Shown: positions 1-8,947 of the stretch, one piece after another
How the letters are laid out: every line of letters begins with the position of its first letter
Position numbering within the stretch: the stretch's first letter is position 1
Assembly: GCF_001905445.1 (NCBI RefSeq)
Contig: NZ_LIVQ01000001.1
Coordinates: 558,001-622,000 of the forward strand
Direction: 5' to 3'
From: Streptomyces sp. CB00455
Lineage (GTDB): Bacteria > Actinomycetota > Actinomycetes > Streptomycetales > Streptomycetaceae
DNA length: 64,000 nt
Position numbers and translations under genes: made by a program
Notes under the pieces: model-generated
Seen by the model: the letters and a program-made list of their open reading frames with translations, nothing else
What the model was told of the DNA's origin: nothing
Database searches by the model: none

Positions 1-1145
1 ACCCGTGTCGCCCACTGGACCGGCAGGTCGTAGAACTCGCTGGTGCCGCGCTTGATGCCGACGGTGTCCCCGCGCATCCGCACCGCGGGCTCCTTGCGCA
101 GCACCACCTTGATGCCCGCGCGCGTGCGGAACCCCGCCTTGCCGGTGGTGACCGGGATGGTCCTGATGACCCGTCCGTTGCGGCGTACGGTCATCTCGTG
201 GGCGGCGGAGTCGGTGACCGCCTCGATCCGGTCGCCGACGGTGAAGTCGACCCCCTCGGAGGGGCCGCCGAAGCCGTGGTCCCCGACCTCGACCCCGTCG
301 AGCCCGCTGCGGACGCGGACGACGGTGTGCGCGGGCCAGTACGTACGGGGGCGGTAGTGCAGGGTCGAGTCGTTCACCCAGTGCCAGGCGCCCTCCACCC
401 GGGGTTCCGAGGTGACCTGGAGGGCCCGTTCCACGCGGGCGCGGGCCACCGGATCGTCGGCGGGCACCGGCCGGCTGAGGTCGGCCGTGACGATCTGGCC
501 CGCGCCGTACGTCCCGGGGCGGGGCCCGAACTCCGCCGTCAGCCGGCCCCCGTCGGCGGGCGGCGCGGTCCTGAAGGCCATGGTCACGCCGACGGGCGTC
601 CCCGCCGCGTCCTGGGCGCCGACCTGCACGGCATACGTCTCCCCCGCCCGCAGCGGTTCGGTGTTCTGCCAGTGGCGGCCCTCCGGAGCGAGCCGGCCCG
701 CGAGATGCCGGCCGTGGCCGTCGCTGACGGTCACGTCCGTCAGCCGTCCCGGTTCGGCGAGGCCGATCTCCAGCGGGGCGTCGGCGTCCGTCGGCAGGGC
801 GTCGGCGCGCGCCGCGCGCGGGGCGTCGACGAGGACCGGCGTCCGCAGGACGGAGCCGCTGCCCCGGGAGGTGGCGACGACCCGCTGTTCCCGCCAGCCG
901 CCGCAGAGGCCGGGCCGGAAGGTGTGGACCGCGCACCGTCCGGTGCCCCTCTCGCCGCCCTCCTCGACGGCCCTGCCGACCAGCAGGGTGAGCGCGGCCT
1001 CCCGCGCCCGGCCGCCGGCCGTGGGCTCGGAGGCGTCCGCGTCGTGTGCCCGGCCCGGCGCCGCGGCAACCACCAGCATGGCCCCCGTCACGGCAGCCAC
1101 CACGCCCCACGCCTTGGTCTGCTGCCTTCGTTGCGTCGGTGACAT
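1..1145 (-). CDS. L,D-transpeptidase, secreted, partial (3' end outside window)
   Basis: The minus strand is open from an ATG at 1145 to the left edge (381 codons, no stop), so the C-terminus is missing. A hydrophobic N-terminal stretch (AWGVVAAVTGAMLVVAAAPG, about residues 13-32) looks like a Sec signal peptide; I see no lipobox. The middle has Ig-like beta domains of the kind that precede YkuD domains. The visible end (VTTGKAGFRTRAGIKVV and GTSEFYDLPVQWATR) matches the start of an L,D-transpeptidase catalytic domain, whose HxxGxxxxxxS(R/H)GC active site would lie off the window. Such enzymes form 3-3 peptidoglycan cross-links outside the membrane. Family assignment is from motif recognition; the catalytic cysteine cannot be checked here. 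Confidence 0.85.
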   Translation of the reverse strand, partial: MSPTQRRQQTKAWGVVAAVTGAMLVVAAAPGRAHDADASEPTAGGRAREAALTLLVGRAVEEGGERGTGRCAVHTFRPGLCGGWREQRVVATSRGSGSVLRTPVLVDAPRAARADALPTDADAPLEIGLAEPGRLTDVTVSDGHGRHLAGRLAPEGRHWQNTEPLRAGETYAVQVGAQDAAGTPVGVTMAFRTAPPADGGRLTAEFGPRPGTYGAGQIVTADLSRPVPADDPVARARVERALQVTSEPRVEGAWHWVNDSTLHYRPRTYWPAHTVVRVRSGLDGVEVGDHGFGGPSEGVDFTVGDRIEAVTDSAAHEMTVRRNGRVIRTIPVTTGKAGFRTRAGIKVVLRKEPAVRMRGDTVGIKRGTSEFYDLPVQWATR

Positions 1146-1342
1146 GACCACACAGCCCTCCAGATCTCACACGGCCGGATGACGGCATCAAAACGATCGG
1201 GAGCCAAAATGATGATCATGAACTCGGTTCTGCGGCCGAACGGGCACCCCAAATGCACCCGTACGGAGCACCTCCCCCGGCTGGAGCACCTCCCCCGGCG
1301 ACGGCGGGTTCCGCGTGGTAGGGGACCGGTGGGAGCGGGACC

Positions 1343-2470
1343 ATGGGGAGCATGGAAGCCTTCCCGGGCGATGTGAGCCCGCCGGGCCGCACGGCGGCCA
1401 CCGGTGAGGGGATCGGCATCGAGGAGCTGGCGCTGGCAGCCCGCAACCACGGGCTGCCCCTGGAGACGCTGCGCTACGAGGTCACCCCGCCCGGCCTGCA
1501 CTACGTCCTGGTCCACTACGACATCCCGGCCGCGGACGCCGGAGGCTGGCGGCTCTGCGTCGGCGGCCGGGTCCGCACGCCGCTGGAGCTGTCCCCGCGG
1601 GACCTCGCCGGGTTTCCCGCCGTCACCCATCGGGTCACCATGGAGTGCGCGGGCAACGGCCGGGCCCGGCTCTCACCCCGGCCGGTCAGCCAGCCCTGGC
1701 TGGTGGAGGCCGTGGGCACGGCGGACTGGACGGGCGTGCCGCTGCGGACCGTGCTCGCCGAGGCCGGAGTGGAGCCCGGCGCCGTGGAGGCCGTCTTCAC
1801 GGGCGCCGACCACGGGGTCGAGCGCGGGGTCGAGCAGGACTACCGGCGCAGCCTGCCGCTGGCGGTCGCCACCGGGGACGACCCCGAGGTGCTGATCGCC
1901 TACGCGATGAACGGCCGGCCGCTGCCTCCGCAGCACGGGTACCCGCTGCGCCTGGTCGTTCCCGGCTGGTACGGCATGGCGCATGTGAAGTGGCTCTGCG
2001 GAATCACTCTGGTCGATGCTCCCTTCACCGGCTTCCAGCAGGTCGTGGCGTACCGCTACCGGCTGGTCTCCGACGGCCCGGACGACCCCGGCGAACCGGT
2101 CACCCGGATGGCGCCGCGCGCCCTGATGGTCCCGCCGGGCTTCCCGGACTTCATGTCGCGCGTCCGCATCGTGCGCCCCGGTCCCGTGCCGCTGGAGGGG
2201 CGCGCCTGGTCCGGTCACGGCCCGGTCGTACGAGTGGAGGTGAGCGCCGACGAAGGCGCTTCCTGGACCGTGGCCGAGCCGGCGCCGCCGGGAGCGCACC
2301 GGTGGGCGTGGCAGGGCTGGCGCTGCACCTGGACGGCCACTCCCGGCCGGCACGACCTCCTGGTCCGGGCCACGGACGCCGGGGGCCGCACCCAGCCCCT
2401 GGAACAGCACTGGAACCGCGGCGGCTTCGGCAACAACCTGGTCCAGCGGGTTCCCGTCCTGTGCTGCTGA
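1343..2470 (+). CDS. Sulfite oxidase-family molybdopterin enzyme
   Basis: A 375-residue protein with the two domains of the sulfite oxidase family: an N-terminal molybdopterin-binding domain and a C-terminal Mo-co dimerisation domain (about residues 260-370). The conserved cysteine that ligates molybdenum is visible in MECAGNGRA (Cys102), and GMAHVKWL and PLRLVVPGWYG are also family signatures. No signal peptide is present, so the enzyme is probably cytoplasmic, unlike periplasmic SorA or MsrP. A GGAGCGGG ribosome site precedes the ATG. It stands alone, divergent from the L,D-transpeptidase. The substrate cannot be named from sequence; sulfite or another small oxyanion is possible. Confidence 0.85.
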   Translation: MGSMEAFPGDVSPPGRTAATGEGIGIEELALAARNHGLPLETLRYEVTPPGLHYVLVHYDIPAADAGGWRLCVGGRVRTPLELSPRDLAGFPAVTHRVTMECAGNGRARLSPRPVSQPWLVEAVGTADWTGVPLRTVLAEAGVEPGAVEAVFTGADHGVERGVEQDYRRSLPLAVATGDDPEVLIAYAMNGRPLPPQHGYPLRLVVPGWYGMAHVKWLCGITLVDAPFTGFQQVVAYRYRLVSDGPDDPGEPVTRMAPRALMVPPGFPDFMSRVRIVRPGPVPLEGRAWSGHGPVVRVEVSADEGASWTVAEPAPPGAHRWAWQGWRCTWTATPGRHDLLVRATDAGGRTQPLEQHWNRGGFGNNLVQRVPVLCC

Positions 2471-2560
2471 ACCGGGCGCGCCGCGGGCGTCGGCGGAGCA
2501 ACGGGGGGCAGGGGGGTGGTCGGCGGCGCTCCCGCAGTGCCGTAGGGTGAGGTCTACCGA

Positions 2561-2634
2561 CGCGGGGTGGAGCAGCTCGGTAGCTCGCTGGGCTCATAAC
2601 CCAGAGGTCGCAGGTTCAAATCCTGTCCCCGCTA
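2561..2634 (+). tRNA. tRNA-fMet (initiator, anticodon CAT)
   Basis: The sequence folds as a cloverleaf with anticodon CAT at 2595-2597. Three consecutive G-C pairs in the anticodon stem (GGG/CCC) and an unpaired first acceptor position (C1 opposite U72) are hallmarks of initiator tRNA. The T-loop GTTCAAATC is present. CCA is not encoded. A strong hairpin follows immediately. Confidence 0.93.
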
Positions 2635-2640
2635 CTGAAG

Positions 2641-2676
2641 ACAAGGGCCCGGATCCTCATGGATCCGGGCCCTTGT
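2641..2676 (+). terminator. Intrinsic terminator hairpin of the initiator tRNA
   Basis: A perfect 16-bp inverted repeat, ACAAGGGCCCGGATCC, with a TCAT loop begins six bases after the tRNA. There is no long T-tract, as is usual in Streptomyces. Confidence 0.85.
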
Positions 2677-2767
2677 GCGTGCGCAGCCCGGGGTGGCACC
2701 CCCGTGCGGGACGCGGTGCGGCGGGAGCAAGATGAAAGAGGGGCCGCCCGCGGCTACAGGAGTGATC

Positions 2768-3178
2768 ATGTTCCAGGACAGCAAGGCGTTCAGCGGCTTC
2801 TCGGTGGACGACGTCAAGAAGGCCAAGGAATTCTACGGCGGCCCGCTCGGCCTGCGGGTGTCGGAAGAGAACGGCATGCTCTTCCTCCACCTCGAAGGCG
2901 GCGCCGGTGTGCTGCTGTATCCGAAGGCCGACCACCGGCCCGCGGACTTCACCGTGCTGAACTTCCCGGTGGCGGATGTGGAGAAGTGCGTCGACGACCT
3001 CTCGGGCCTCGGGGTGGCCTTCGAGCGGTACCCCGGATTCGACCATGACGCGAAGGGCATCGTGCACGGGGAGGGCGGCATGCCGACGATCGCCTGGTTC
3101 AAGGACCCGGCCGGCAACGTGCTGTCCGTACTCGACCAGCCCGCCTCGGCCGGGGCGGACGGAACCGCCGCCGCTTAG
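2768..3178 (+). CDS. VOC (glyoxalase/bleomycin-resistance fold) family protein
   Basis: A 136-residue single-module VOC protein. It has two beta-alpha-beta-beta-beta units: [18 protein letters not shown] near the start and [15 protein letters not shown] in the middle, ending [15 protein letters not shown] with the usual final glutamate replaced by Ser/Leu-type residues. The start at 2768 follows ACAGGAG with good spacing; an in-frame ATG at 2732 would add 12 residues outside the fold. The stop overlaps the stop of the convergent regulator by four bases. Its substrate is unknown. Confidence 0.82.
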   Translation: MFQDSKAFSGFSVDDVKKAKEFYGGPLGLRVSEENGMLFLHLEGGAGVLLYPKADHRPADFTVLNFPVADVEKCVDDLSGLGVAFERYPGFDHDAKGIVHGEGGMPTIAWFKDPAGNVLSVLDQPASAGADGTAAA

Positions 3179-4152
3179 CGCGCGGACCCCGCCGCCCCCG
3201 CCCGGCCCGCGGCCGGGAGCGCCGCCGGGCGGCCCGCGGCGGCGAGGAGGGCGTCGGCGACCGAGGTGCGGGCGTAGAGCACCGACCGCCCGGCCCGGTG
3301 CGCACTGACCAGCCCCGCGGCGCGCAGCGCGGTGAGGTGCTGGGACACCCCGGCCGCGGACAGGCCGGTACGGTGCGCCAGTTCGGTGGTGGAGGCCGGG
3401 GTCTCCAATTCCGTCAGCAGCCGGGTCCGGGAGCGGCCCAGGACGGCGGCCACCGCATCCGTGCGGGCGAGCGGCCGCGGCTCCCACAGCGCGCCGACCC
3501 CGCGCGCCGGGTAGGCGAGCTGCGGCGGCTCCGGCGGGCCCACCCGGGTCAGCACCCCCGGTCCGGTGAAGGCCGAGGGGATGAGCAGCAGCCCGGCCCC
3601 CGCGGTCGGGCGGGACAGGACGCGCCGCCCGCGCGTCAGCCGCAGTTCGTTGTCGTCCCAGCTGACGGAGGGGTGCAGGTCGTTGAAGAGGCGGGCCGTG
3701 CCGTGCTCGGCGACCTGCCGGGCCCGGTGGAAGACGTCGGCGTCGAGGGCCGTGCGGATCCGCGCCCAGTAGGGGGCGAGCGCGACCTCCCAGTAGGTCT
3801 CGACCTCCTCGACGACGCGCGGCAGGCGGGCCGCGGGGTCGGCGTACAGGGCTCGCGCGCGGGGGCCGCGGCCTCCCCGCTCGCGGGCCAGGCGGTCGAG
3901 GTCGCGGCGGACCCGGTCGGCGGGGGCGGCCAGGATCCCCGCCAGCTCGCACTGGAGGGTGGGGGCCGGTCCGGTCGGCGCGGGATTGACGAAGTCGGCG
4001 ACGTAGCCCGCGGGCGGCACCAGTTCGGCGAGCCAGCCCCGGTCCAGCCCGGCGGCCGCAACCCGCGGGCGCACCTGCTCGGCCCAGGTCCGGTGCACGG
4101 GGTGGGCGGCGCCGGAGCTCAGCAGCCGGAAGCTGGTCCCGACCTCCCACAT
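3175..4152 (-). CDS. ArsR-family winged-helix regulator (DUF5937-type N-terminus)
   Basis: The C-terminal 80 residues form an ArsR-like winged helix ([20 protein letters not shown] followed by [20 protein letters not shown]). The N-terminal two thirds resemble the long effector region common in Streptomyces ArsR proteins. The family normally begins with a segment such as [19 protein letters not shown]. That segment is encoded here in frame upstream of the ATG at 4152, but with no ATG, GTG or TTG before an in-frame stop. A CTG at 4212, preceded by GAGGGGG, is therefore the likely true start, adding 20 residues. The gene is divergent from the aldo/keto reductase and probably controls it. Confidence 0.85.
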   Translation of the reverse strand: MWEVGTSFRLLSSGAAHPVHRTWAEQVRPRVAAAGLDRGWLAELVPPAGYVADFVNPAPTGPAPTLQCELAGILAAPADRVRRDLDRLARERGGRGPRARALYADPAARLPRVVEEVETYWEVALAPYWARIRTALDADVFHRARQVAEHGTARLFNDLHPSVSWDDNELRLTRGRRVLSRPTAGAGLLLIPSAFTGPGVLTRVGPPEPPQLAYPARGVGALWEPRPLARTDAVAAVLGRSRTRLLTELETPASTTELAHRTGLSAAGVSQHLTALRAAGLVSAHRAGRSVLYARTSVADALLAAAGRPAALPAAGRAGAAGSAR

Positions 4153-4286
4153 CGGGGAGACGGCGAAGCGCGTCTGCGCGAGGTCGCTCGCGGAAAACGC
4201 CAGCTCCTCCAGGACGGCCCCCTCGTCAGGATTCGGTCAGAGCTTAATCAATGGTGGCGACAGTACCCCGTGGAGATCATTTCCCC

Positions 4287-5264
4287 ATGACCTCACAGAC
4301 TCCCATGACTTCACAGACCCCCATGAGCTCAGAAACCCCCAGGACCCCCGCCGCCGGAGCGGCCGGTACGTGGACGCTCGGCGACCGGGAGGTCAACCGG
4401 CTCGGCTTCGGCGCGATGCGGCTGCCGCAGGACGGCGCGGCGTTCGACCCCGACGCCACCCCGGGCGACCGCGACCGGGCCGTCGGCGTGCTGCGCCGGG
4501 CCGTCGAGCTCGGCGTCAACCACATCGACACGGCCGCCTTCTACTTCTCCCGGCTGCGCTCTGCCAACGAGCTGATCAACCGGGCCCTCGCCCCCTACGC
4601 CGACGACCTCGTCATCACCACCAAGGTCGGCCCCGGCCGGGACCTGTCGGGCCGCTGGCTCCCGCACGCCGGTCCGGAGCAACTGCGAGGCCAGGTCGAG
4701 GAGAACCTGCGCCAGCTCGGCCGGGACCACCTGGACGTGGTAAACCTGCGCGTCGTGGGCACCGGTTCGATCGCCGAGCGCTTCGGCGCCCTGGCCCGGC
4801 TGCGCGAGGCGGGGCTCATCCGCCACCTGGGCATCTCCAATGTCACCGCGGCCCACCTCGACGAGGCCCGGGCCATCGCACCGGTGGTGTGCGTGCAGAA
4901 CCCTTACGGTCTGGGTATACGGCCCGAACAGGACGAACTCCTGCGCACCTGCGGGGAGCTGGGCATCGCGTTCGTCCCCTTCTACTCGATCGCCGGCCCC
5001 GGCGGTGAGACGGGCGTGGTCGCCCCCGATCCGCAGGAGGTGCGCGCCGTGGCGCGGGCGCACGGGGTGAGCCCGGTCCAGGTGCGGATCGCCTGGACCC
5101 TGCACCGGGGCCCGCACGTGCTGTCCATCCCCGGCACCGGCAACCCCGACCACCTGGCCGCCAACGTGGCGGCGGCCGCACTGCGCCTCTCGCCGGCCGA
5201 GCTGTCCCTGCTGGATCGCCTGCACGCCCCGCACACCCCCGCGCAGGCCCGGTCGCCGAAGTAA
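4287..5264 (+). CDS. Aldo/keto reductase family oxidoreductase
   Basis: A 325-residue AKR-fold protein. VNRLGFGAMRLP opens the barrel, HIDTAAFYF supplies the catalytic Asp and Tyr region, and TTKVGPG the Lys. The segment that usually carries the active-site His reads LDVVNLRVVG, so the His of the tetrad appears replaced. The NADP-binding end is recognisable in SIPGTGNPDHLAANV. The ATG at 4287 is preceded by GGAG. The first 18 residues are a short repeat (MTSQTP MTSQTP MSSETP) that is probably disordered. It is divergent from an ArsR-type regulator. Substrate is not predictable. Confidence 0.85.
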   Translation: MTSQTPMTSQTPMSSETPRTPAAGAAGTWTLGDREVNRLGFGAMRLPQDGAAFDPDATPGDRDRAVGVLRRAVELGVNHIDTAAFYFSRLRSANELINRALAPYADDLVITTKVGPGRDLSGRWLPHAGPEQLRGQVEENLRQLGRDHLDVVNLRVVGTGSIAERFGALARLREAGLIRHLGISNVTAAHLDEARAIAPVVCVQNPYGLGIRPEQDELLRTCGELGIAFVPFYSIAGPGGETGVVAPDPQEVRAVARAHGVSPVQVRIAWTLHRGPHVLSIPGTGNPDHLAANVAAAALRLSPAELSLLDRLHAPHTPAQARSPK

Positions 5265-5341
5265 CGCCGCGCCCAGGGCGTGTCCGTCCGCACCCGCTGT
5301 GACGGCACTCACAACAATCCTCCCCATCCGGTGTCGACCGG

Positions 5342-5866
5342 ATGCGCTCCGGCGGGCGTATGCCCGGTGAGAGGGACACACGGATCCGGGAGCGATGCTT
5401 GACCGTCGAGGAGTTCGAACAGTTCTGCGCGCAGGCGGCGGGACGGCTGACAGGCCAGTTGTACGTGATGCTCGGCGACCACCACGAGGCACAGGACGTG
5501 GTCCAGGAGGTCTTTCGTCAAGGGGTGGAGCCGACGCCGGCAGCTGGACCGGGACGGCCGGCCCGAGGCGTGGATCCGCACCGTCGCGTGGCCGCTAGCG
5601 GTGAGCCGGTGGCGCGGTCACCCCCGTACCGCCGACGCCTGGCAGCGCAGCGGCCCGGAGGCGGGCCGGCGCACGGTGCTGTTCTTCCTGCTCTCCCCGT
5701 GCGCCGTGTTCCTCGCCGCCGGCTACACCGAGTCGCTGTTCCTGGCCCTGGCCCTGCCCGCGTGGCTCGCGGCGCAGCGCGGGAGCTGGCCGGCGGCCGC
5801 GGCCCTGGCCTGTGCGGCCTGCTCGGTCCGGGTGACCGGGCTCGGACGCGCCGACCGCCACCGCTA
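5342..5866 (+). pseudogene. ECF sigma factor (SigE-type) remnant, frameshifted and fused to a PIG-V mannosyltransferase fragment
   Basis: The first part reads as an ECF sigma factor (TVEEFEQFCAQAAGRLTGQL, then HHEAQDVVQEVF). At 5513-5515 the expected GTC TTC GTC AAG reads GTCTTTCGTCAAG: one extra T shifts the frame. The +1 frame then continues the sigma protein exactly as expected (SRRRQLDRDGRPEAWIRTVA, then VSRWRGHPRTADAWQR). Near 5650, without another shift, it turns into a membrane segment of a PIG-V/GPI-type mannosyltransferase (LLSPCAVFLAAGYTESLFLA and ALPAWLAAQRGSWP). That fragment breaks off near 5850. Neither protein is complete: the sigma region 4 DNA-binding part and most of the transferase are missing. 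Confidence 0.8.
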
Positions 5867-5873
5867 CCGCCAA

Positions 5874-5906
5874 GGGGGAGCCCGGCACACCGTGCCGGGC
5901 TCCCCC
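5874..5906. terminator. Bidirectional terminator hairpin
   Basis: A perfect 15-bp stem (GGGGGAGCCCGGCAC with its complement) and a three-base loop lie between the plus-strand pseudogene and the convergent PRC-barrel gene. Confidence 0.8.
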
Positions 5907-5937
5907 GTCCATCTCTGCGGCCGTGGCGGCCCGGGCC

Positions 5938-6318
5938 TCAGGCCCGGTGGCTGCCGTACTCGCCGCCGAGCGGGCCTCCGATGTCGTAGTACGTGCCGAC
6001 CTCCGCACGATAGCCCGCGTCCTGGAGGTGCTCCTCCCGGTGGAACTCGGGGGCGGCCTTGATCTGGTCCTTGGTCCGGTCCACGTGGATGGTCCCGGCC
6101 GTCAGATCGATCCGCGTCACCGTGCCCGCCGGGAGGAGGACCTCCTTCCCGAAGATCCACACCCCGGTGTCGACGACCAGGTAGGCGTCACCGGCCTCGC
6201 CGTTGTGCTTGTCGACCTTGCCGATGGTGCCGTCCGTGGCCTCCACCGTGAAGCCGGTGAGGTCGGTGCCCGCCAGATAGCCGGCGGCCGACTGGTAACT
6301 CCACACGTGCTCGGTCAC
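5938..6318 (-). CDS. PRC-barrel domain protein
   Basis: A 126-residue protein with an N-terminal PRC-barrel (DLTGFTVEATDGTIGKVDKH and VFGKEVLLPAG-like strand pattern) and a short tail ending in GGEYGSHRA. PRC-barrels are small beta domains found in RNA-processing, photosynthetic and stress proteins. In Streptomyces, stand-alone copies are common general-stress-type genes. The GTG at 6318 follows GGAGGA; a longer reading to 6366 adds a non-conserved Arg/Pro-rich segment. It is monocistronic with a shared terminator downstream. Confidence 0.82.
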   Translation of the reverse strand: MTEHVWSYQSAAGYLAGTDLTGFTVEATDGTIGKVDKHNGEAGDAYLVVDTGVWIFGKEVLLPAGTVTRIDLTAGTIHVDRTKDQIKAAPEFHREEHLQDAGYRAEVGTYYDIGGPLGGEYGSHRA

Positions 6319-6450
6319 GCGAAACAACTCCTCCGGTGAGCGGGCGGCGGGCCCTTCCCGCCGCACCGGGGCGCCTGCCCGGTAACCGAAGCGGTAACCG
6401 CGCCCCGCCGCCGTCGCGGGAGGGCGTTGCCGTGGATCCGGCGCGGCTCC

Positions 6451-7482
6451 TCAGGCGGACCGGGACAGCTCTTGCGGACCGACGCCGTGGGCGAAGGGGT
6501 GCCCGTGGGCGTACCGCTCCACCTCGTCGACCGCCCAGTGCGCCATGCGGGTCAGCTCATTGCCGAGGGAACCCGCGATGTGCGGGGTGAGCAGCACGTT
6601 GGGCAGCGTGTAGAGGGCCGAACCGGCGGGCGGCTCGTCGGGGTCGGTGACGTCGATGACGGCGTGGATGCGCCCGGTCCGCAGTTCGGCCACGAGGGCG
6701 CCGGTGTCGACGAGTGAGCCGCGCGCGGTGTTGATGAGCGTGGCTCCGTCGGCGAGCCGCGCGAGCAGGGCGGCGTCGAACATGCGCCGCGTCCCGGGCA
6801 GTTCGGGGGCGTGGATGGACACCACGTCACCGTGCGCGACGACTTCGGCCAGCGGGAGCGGCCGTACCCCCAGGGCGGCGGCCTCGTCCGGGCCCACGTA
6901 CGGGTCGTAGAGCAGGACGTCGAGGTCGAAGGGGCGCAGCAGTTCGATGACCCGGCGTCCGACCCGGGAGGCGCCGACGATGCCGACGGTGCGGCGGTAG
7001 TTGCCGTGTCCGGCGAAGTGGGGCAGGAGTTCGTACGCCGCCTGTTCGCGGCGGTAGCGCCGGGCGCTCTCCAGGACCCGTTTGTTCGCGAACAGGATCG
7101 CGGCGAGGGTGAACTCGGCCACGGGCAGGGCGTTGGCGGCGGCCGCCGAGGAGACGGCGATCCCGCGTTCCCAGACGGCCGGGGTGACGTGCTGCTTGAC
7201 GGAGCCGGCGGCGTGGACGACCGCCTTCAGCGCGGGCAGCCGGCCCAGTGCGTCCTCGTCGAGGAGCGGGGAGCCCCAGTGGGTGAAGAGGACTTCGGTG
7301 CGGGCGAGCAGCTCCGGGTCCGCGGACCGGTAGTCGGTGACGAGCAGGCCGGTGTCGGCGTCCGCGACACGGGGCAGGCGCTCCAGCGCGGAAGCGGCGA
7401 GGAGGGTGCGGTGGATGCGGGCCCCCATGGCCAGAAGGGTGCGCGGGCGCCGTTCCCCGGGGGTGGGCGTGGTCACGGTCAC
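6451..7482 (-). CDS. D-isomer-specific 2-hydroxyacid dehydrogenase
   Basis: A 343-residue protein of the D-2-hydroxyacid dehydrogenase family. The NAD-binding Rossmann motif reads TVGIVGASRVGRRVIELL, the catalytic Arg lies in INTARGSLVD, and the catalytic His lies in LLTPHIAGS. It oxidises or reduces a 2-hydroxy acid/2-keto acid pair with NAD(P); the exact substrate is unknown. Two GTG codons (7482 and 7476) are candidate starts. Reading further upstream adds a low-complexity Arg/Ser run translated from GGCTGC repeats (about 7520-7550), which I regard as untranslated leader. The neighbouring LysR gene is co-oriented. Confidence 0.87.
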   Translation of the reverse strand: MTVTTPTPGERRPRTLLAMGARIHRTLLAASALERLPRVADADTGLLVTDYRSADPELLARTEVLFTHWGSPLLDEDALGRLPALKAVVHAAGSVKQHVTPAVWERGIAVSSAAAANALPVAEFTLAAILFANKRVLESARRYRREQAAYELLPHFAGHGNYRRTVGIVGASRVGRRVIELLRPFDLDVLLYDPYVGPDEAAALGVRPLPLAEVVAHGDVVSIHAPELPGTRRMFDAALLARLADGATLINTARGSLVDTGALVAELRTGRIHAVIDVTDPDEPPAGSALYTLPNVLLTPHIAGSLGNELTRMAHWAVDEVERYAHGHPFAHGVGPQELSRSA

Positions 7483-7834
7483 TTCACCGCGCCCGCTCGC
7501 CGGCGCCGCCCACGCGGACGGGCGGCTGCGGCTGCGGCTGCGGCTGCGTGGAACGAACGTGCAGTGCGCGGCATGGCACGGCTCCGGCGGACCTCGTACG
7601 GAGGGAGTGGGCGGACGGGCACCATCGTTCGTCCAGAACCGATCACGGTCAAGAGCGAACGCACAGCACAATCGGACCGGTCACCACAGCAGCGTCATGG
7701 GCGGGTCACTTTCACGGCGGGATCTCTCCGGGGACAGGATCGGGGTGCCCAACGAGCCGCTCCCCCTTCCGGTCGCGCAGGTGATCACCCGCTCACCTTG
7801 ATGGAGGCCCGCGCGGGGCTTTCGACGGGTGCGG

Positions 7835-8794
7835 TCAGTCCAGTACGGGGTGCACCTCGGGGTGGGCGTCCCACCAGTCCTTGTGGAAGGCGTTGTTCTC
7901 CACATTGGCCAGGTAGGCGAGGGCGGCGGCGCGGTAGAGCAGCTCCGCCTGCCCGGCCGAGACCGCCGCGCGGTTCCAGGCCAGGCGGATCCGGCCGCTG
8001 ACCGGAGCCCCGGCCAGCGGGCGCATGACCGTGCCCTGCGCCGTGGGGGCCGTGGGCTGGCTCAGCGAGATCGCGCGGCCGGCGGCGATCAGGTCGTAGT
8101 GCATCTTGCGGTCGGTGATCCGGTAGCGCAGCGACGGGCTGAACCCGGCCTTCGCGCAGGCGGAGACCAGGGCCTCGGGCCCTCCGTCGTCGTCCTCGAC
8201 CAGCGTCATCCACGACTCGCCGGCGAGGTCGGCCAGCTCGATGCGGTCCAGGCCGGCCAGGGGGTGCTGCGCCGAGAGCCGGATGCAGAAGGGCTCCCTG
8301 GGGATCAGGGTCCTCGCCAGCGCCCCCGCGGGGAGCGGCACTTCGTGGTCGTTGACCTCGCCGTACACGATGGCGTCGTACCGTCCGGCGCCGAGCATCC
8401 GGGCCAGTGCGGTCACCGAGTCCTCAAGGTCCACGGTGATCTCCTGCCCGGACATGGACAGGTCGGTCTGCGCCAGCAGCCCGTCGAGCAGGACGAGCAG
8501 GATGCAGCCCAGCCGCAGCGGGGTGCCGGTGGTGATGGCCCGCGCCTCCGCCCCGAGGGCGTCCATCTCGCTGAGCACGCGCCGCGCCTTGGCGAGTACG
8601 AACTGCCCCAGCGCTGTGGGCTCGACGCCGCTGCGGCCCCGGACGAACAGCTCGCCGCCGGTGACCCGCTCGATCCGCCTCAGCTGCGCCGAGAGCGCGG
8701 GCTGGGAGACTCCGAGCCGCCGCGCCGCCGCCCCCAGGCTGCCCGCCTCCGCGATCCGGCAGACGGCTTGCAGGTGCCTCAACTCCAGCTGCAT
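7835..8794 (-). CDS. LysR-family transcriptional regulator
   Basis: A 319-residue LysR protein of normal family length. The N-terminal winged helix is clear ([20 protein letters not shown] and [19 protein letters not shown]), followed by a periplasmic-binding-protein-like effector domain ending near [17 protein letters not shown]. The ATG at 8794 puts the HTH at residues 2-60 as in the family. It is divergent from the large M4-M28 peptidase gene, with about 150 bases between the starts, so it may regulate that gene, but no operator was identified with confidence. Confidence 0.88.
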   Translation of the reverse strand: MQLELRHLQAVCRIAEAGSLGAAARRLGVSQPALSAQLRRIERVTGGELFVRGRSGVEPTALGQFVLAKARRVLSEMDALGAEARAITTGTPLRLGCILLVLLDGLLAQTDLSMSGQEITVDLEDSVTALARMLGAGRYDAIVYGEVNDHEVPLPAGALARTLIPREPFCIRLSAQHPLAGLDRIELADLAGESWMTLVEDDDGGPEALVSACAKAGFSPSLRYRITDRKMHYDLIAAGRAISLSQPTAPTAQGTVMRPLAGAPVSGRIRLAWNRAAVSAGQAELLYRAAALAYLANVENNAFHKDWWDAHPEVHPVLD

Positions 8795-8947
8795 CCGGGC
8801 AGCGTACGCAGCGCACCTCCACCGCACCATAACGCCGGTCTTATGCCTGCCGGGATGTCCCGTTCTCGTCATGTACACGCTCATACTCGGCCCCGAACGC
8901 GCACTTATTCCCCGCTTACCTCCCCCCCACGACGATCGGAGTGGACG

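Noticed and set aside
2561..2676. Initiator tRNA gene as an integration site
   Set aside because: There is no integrase, no repeated tRNA 3' end nearby, and the following genes have normal composition.
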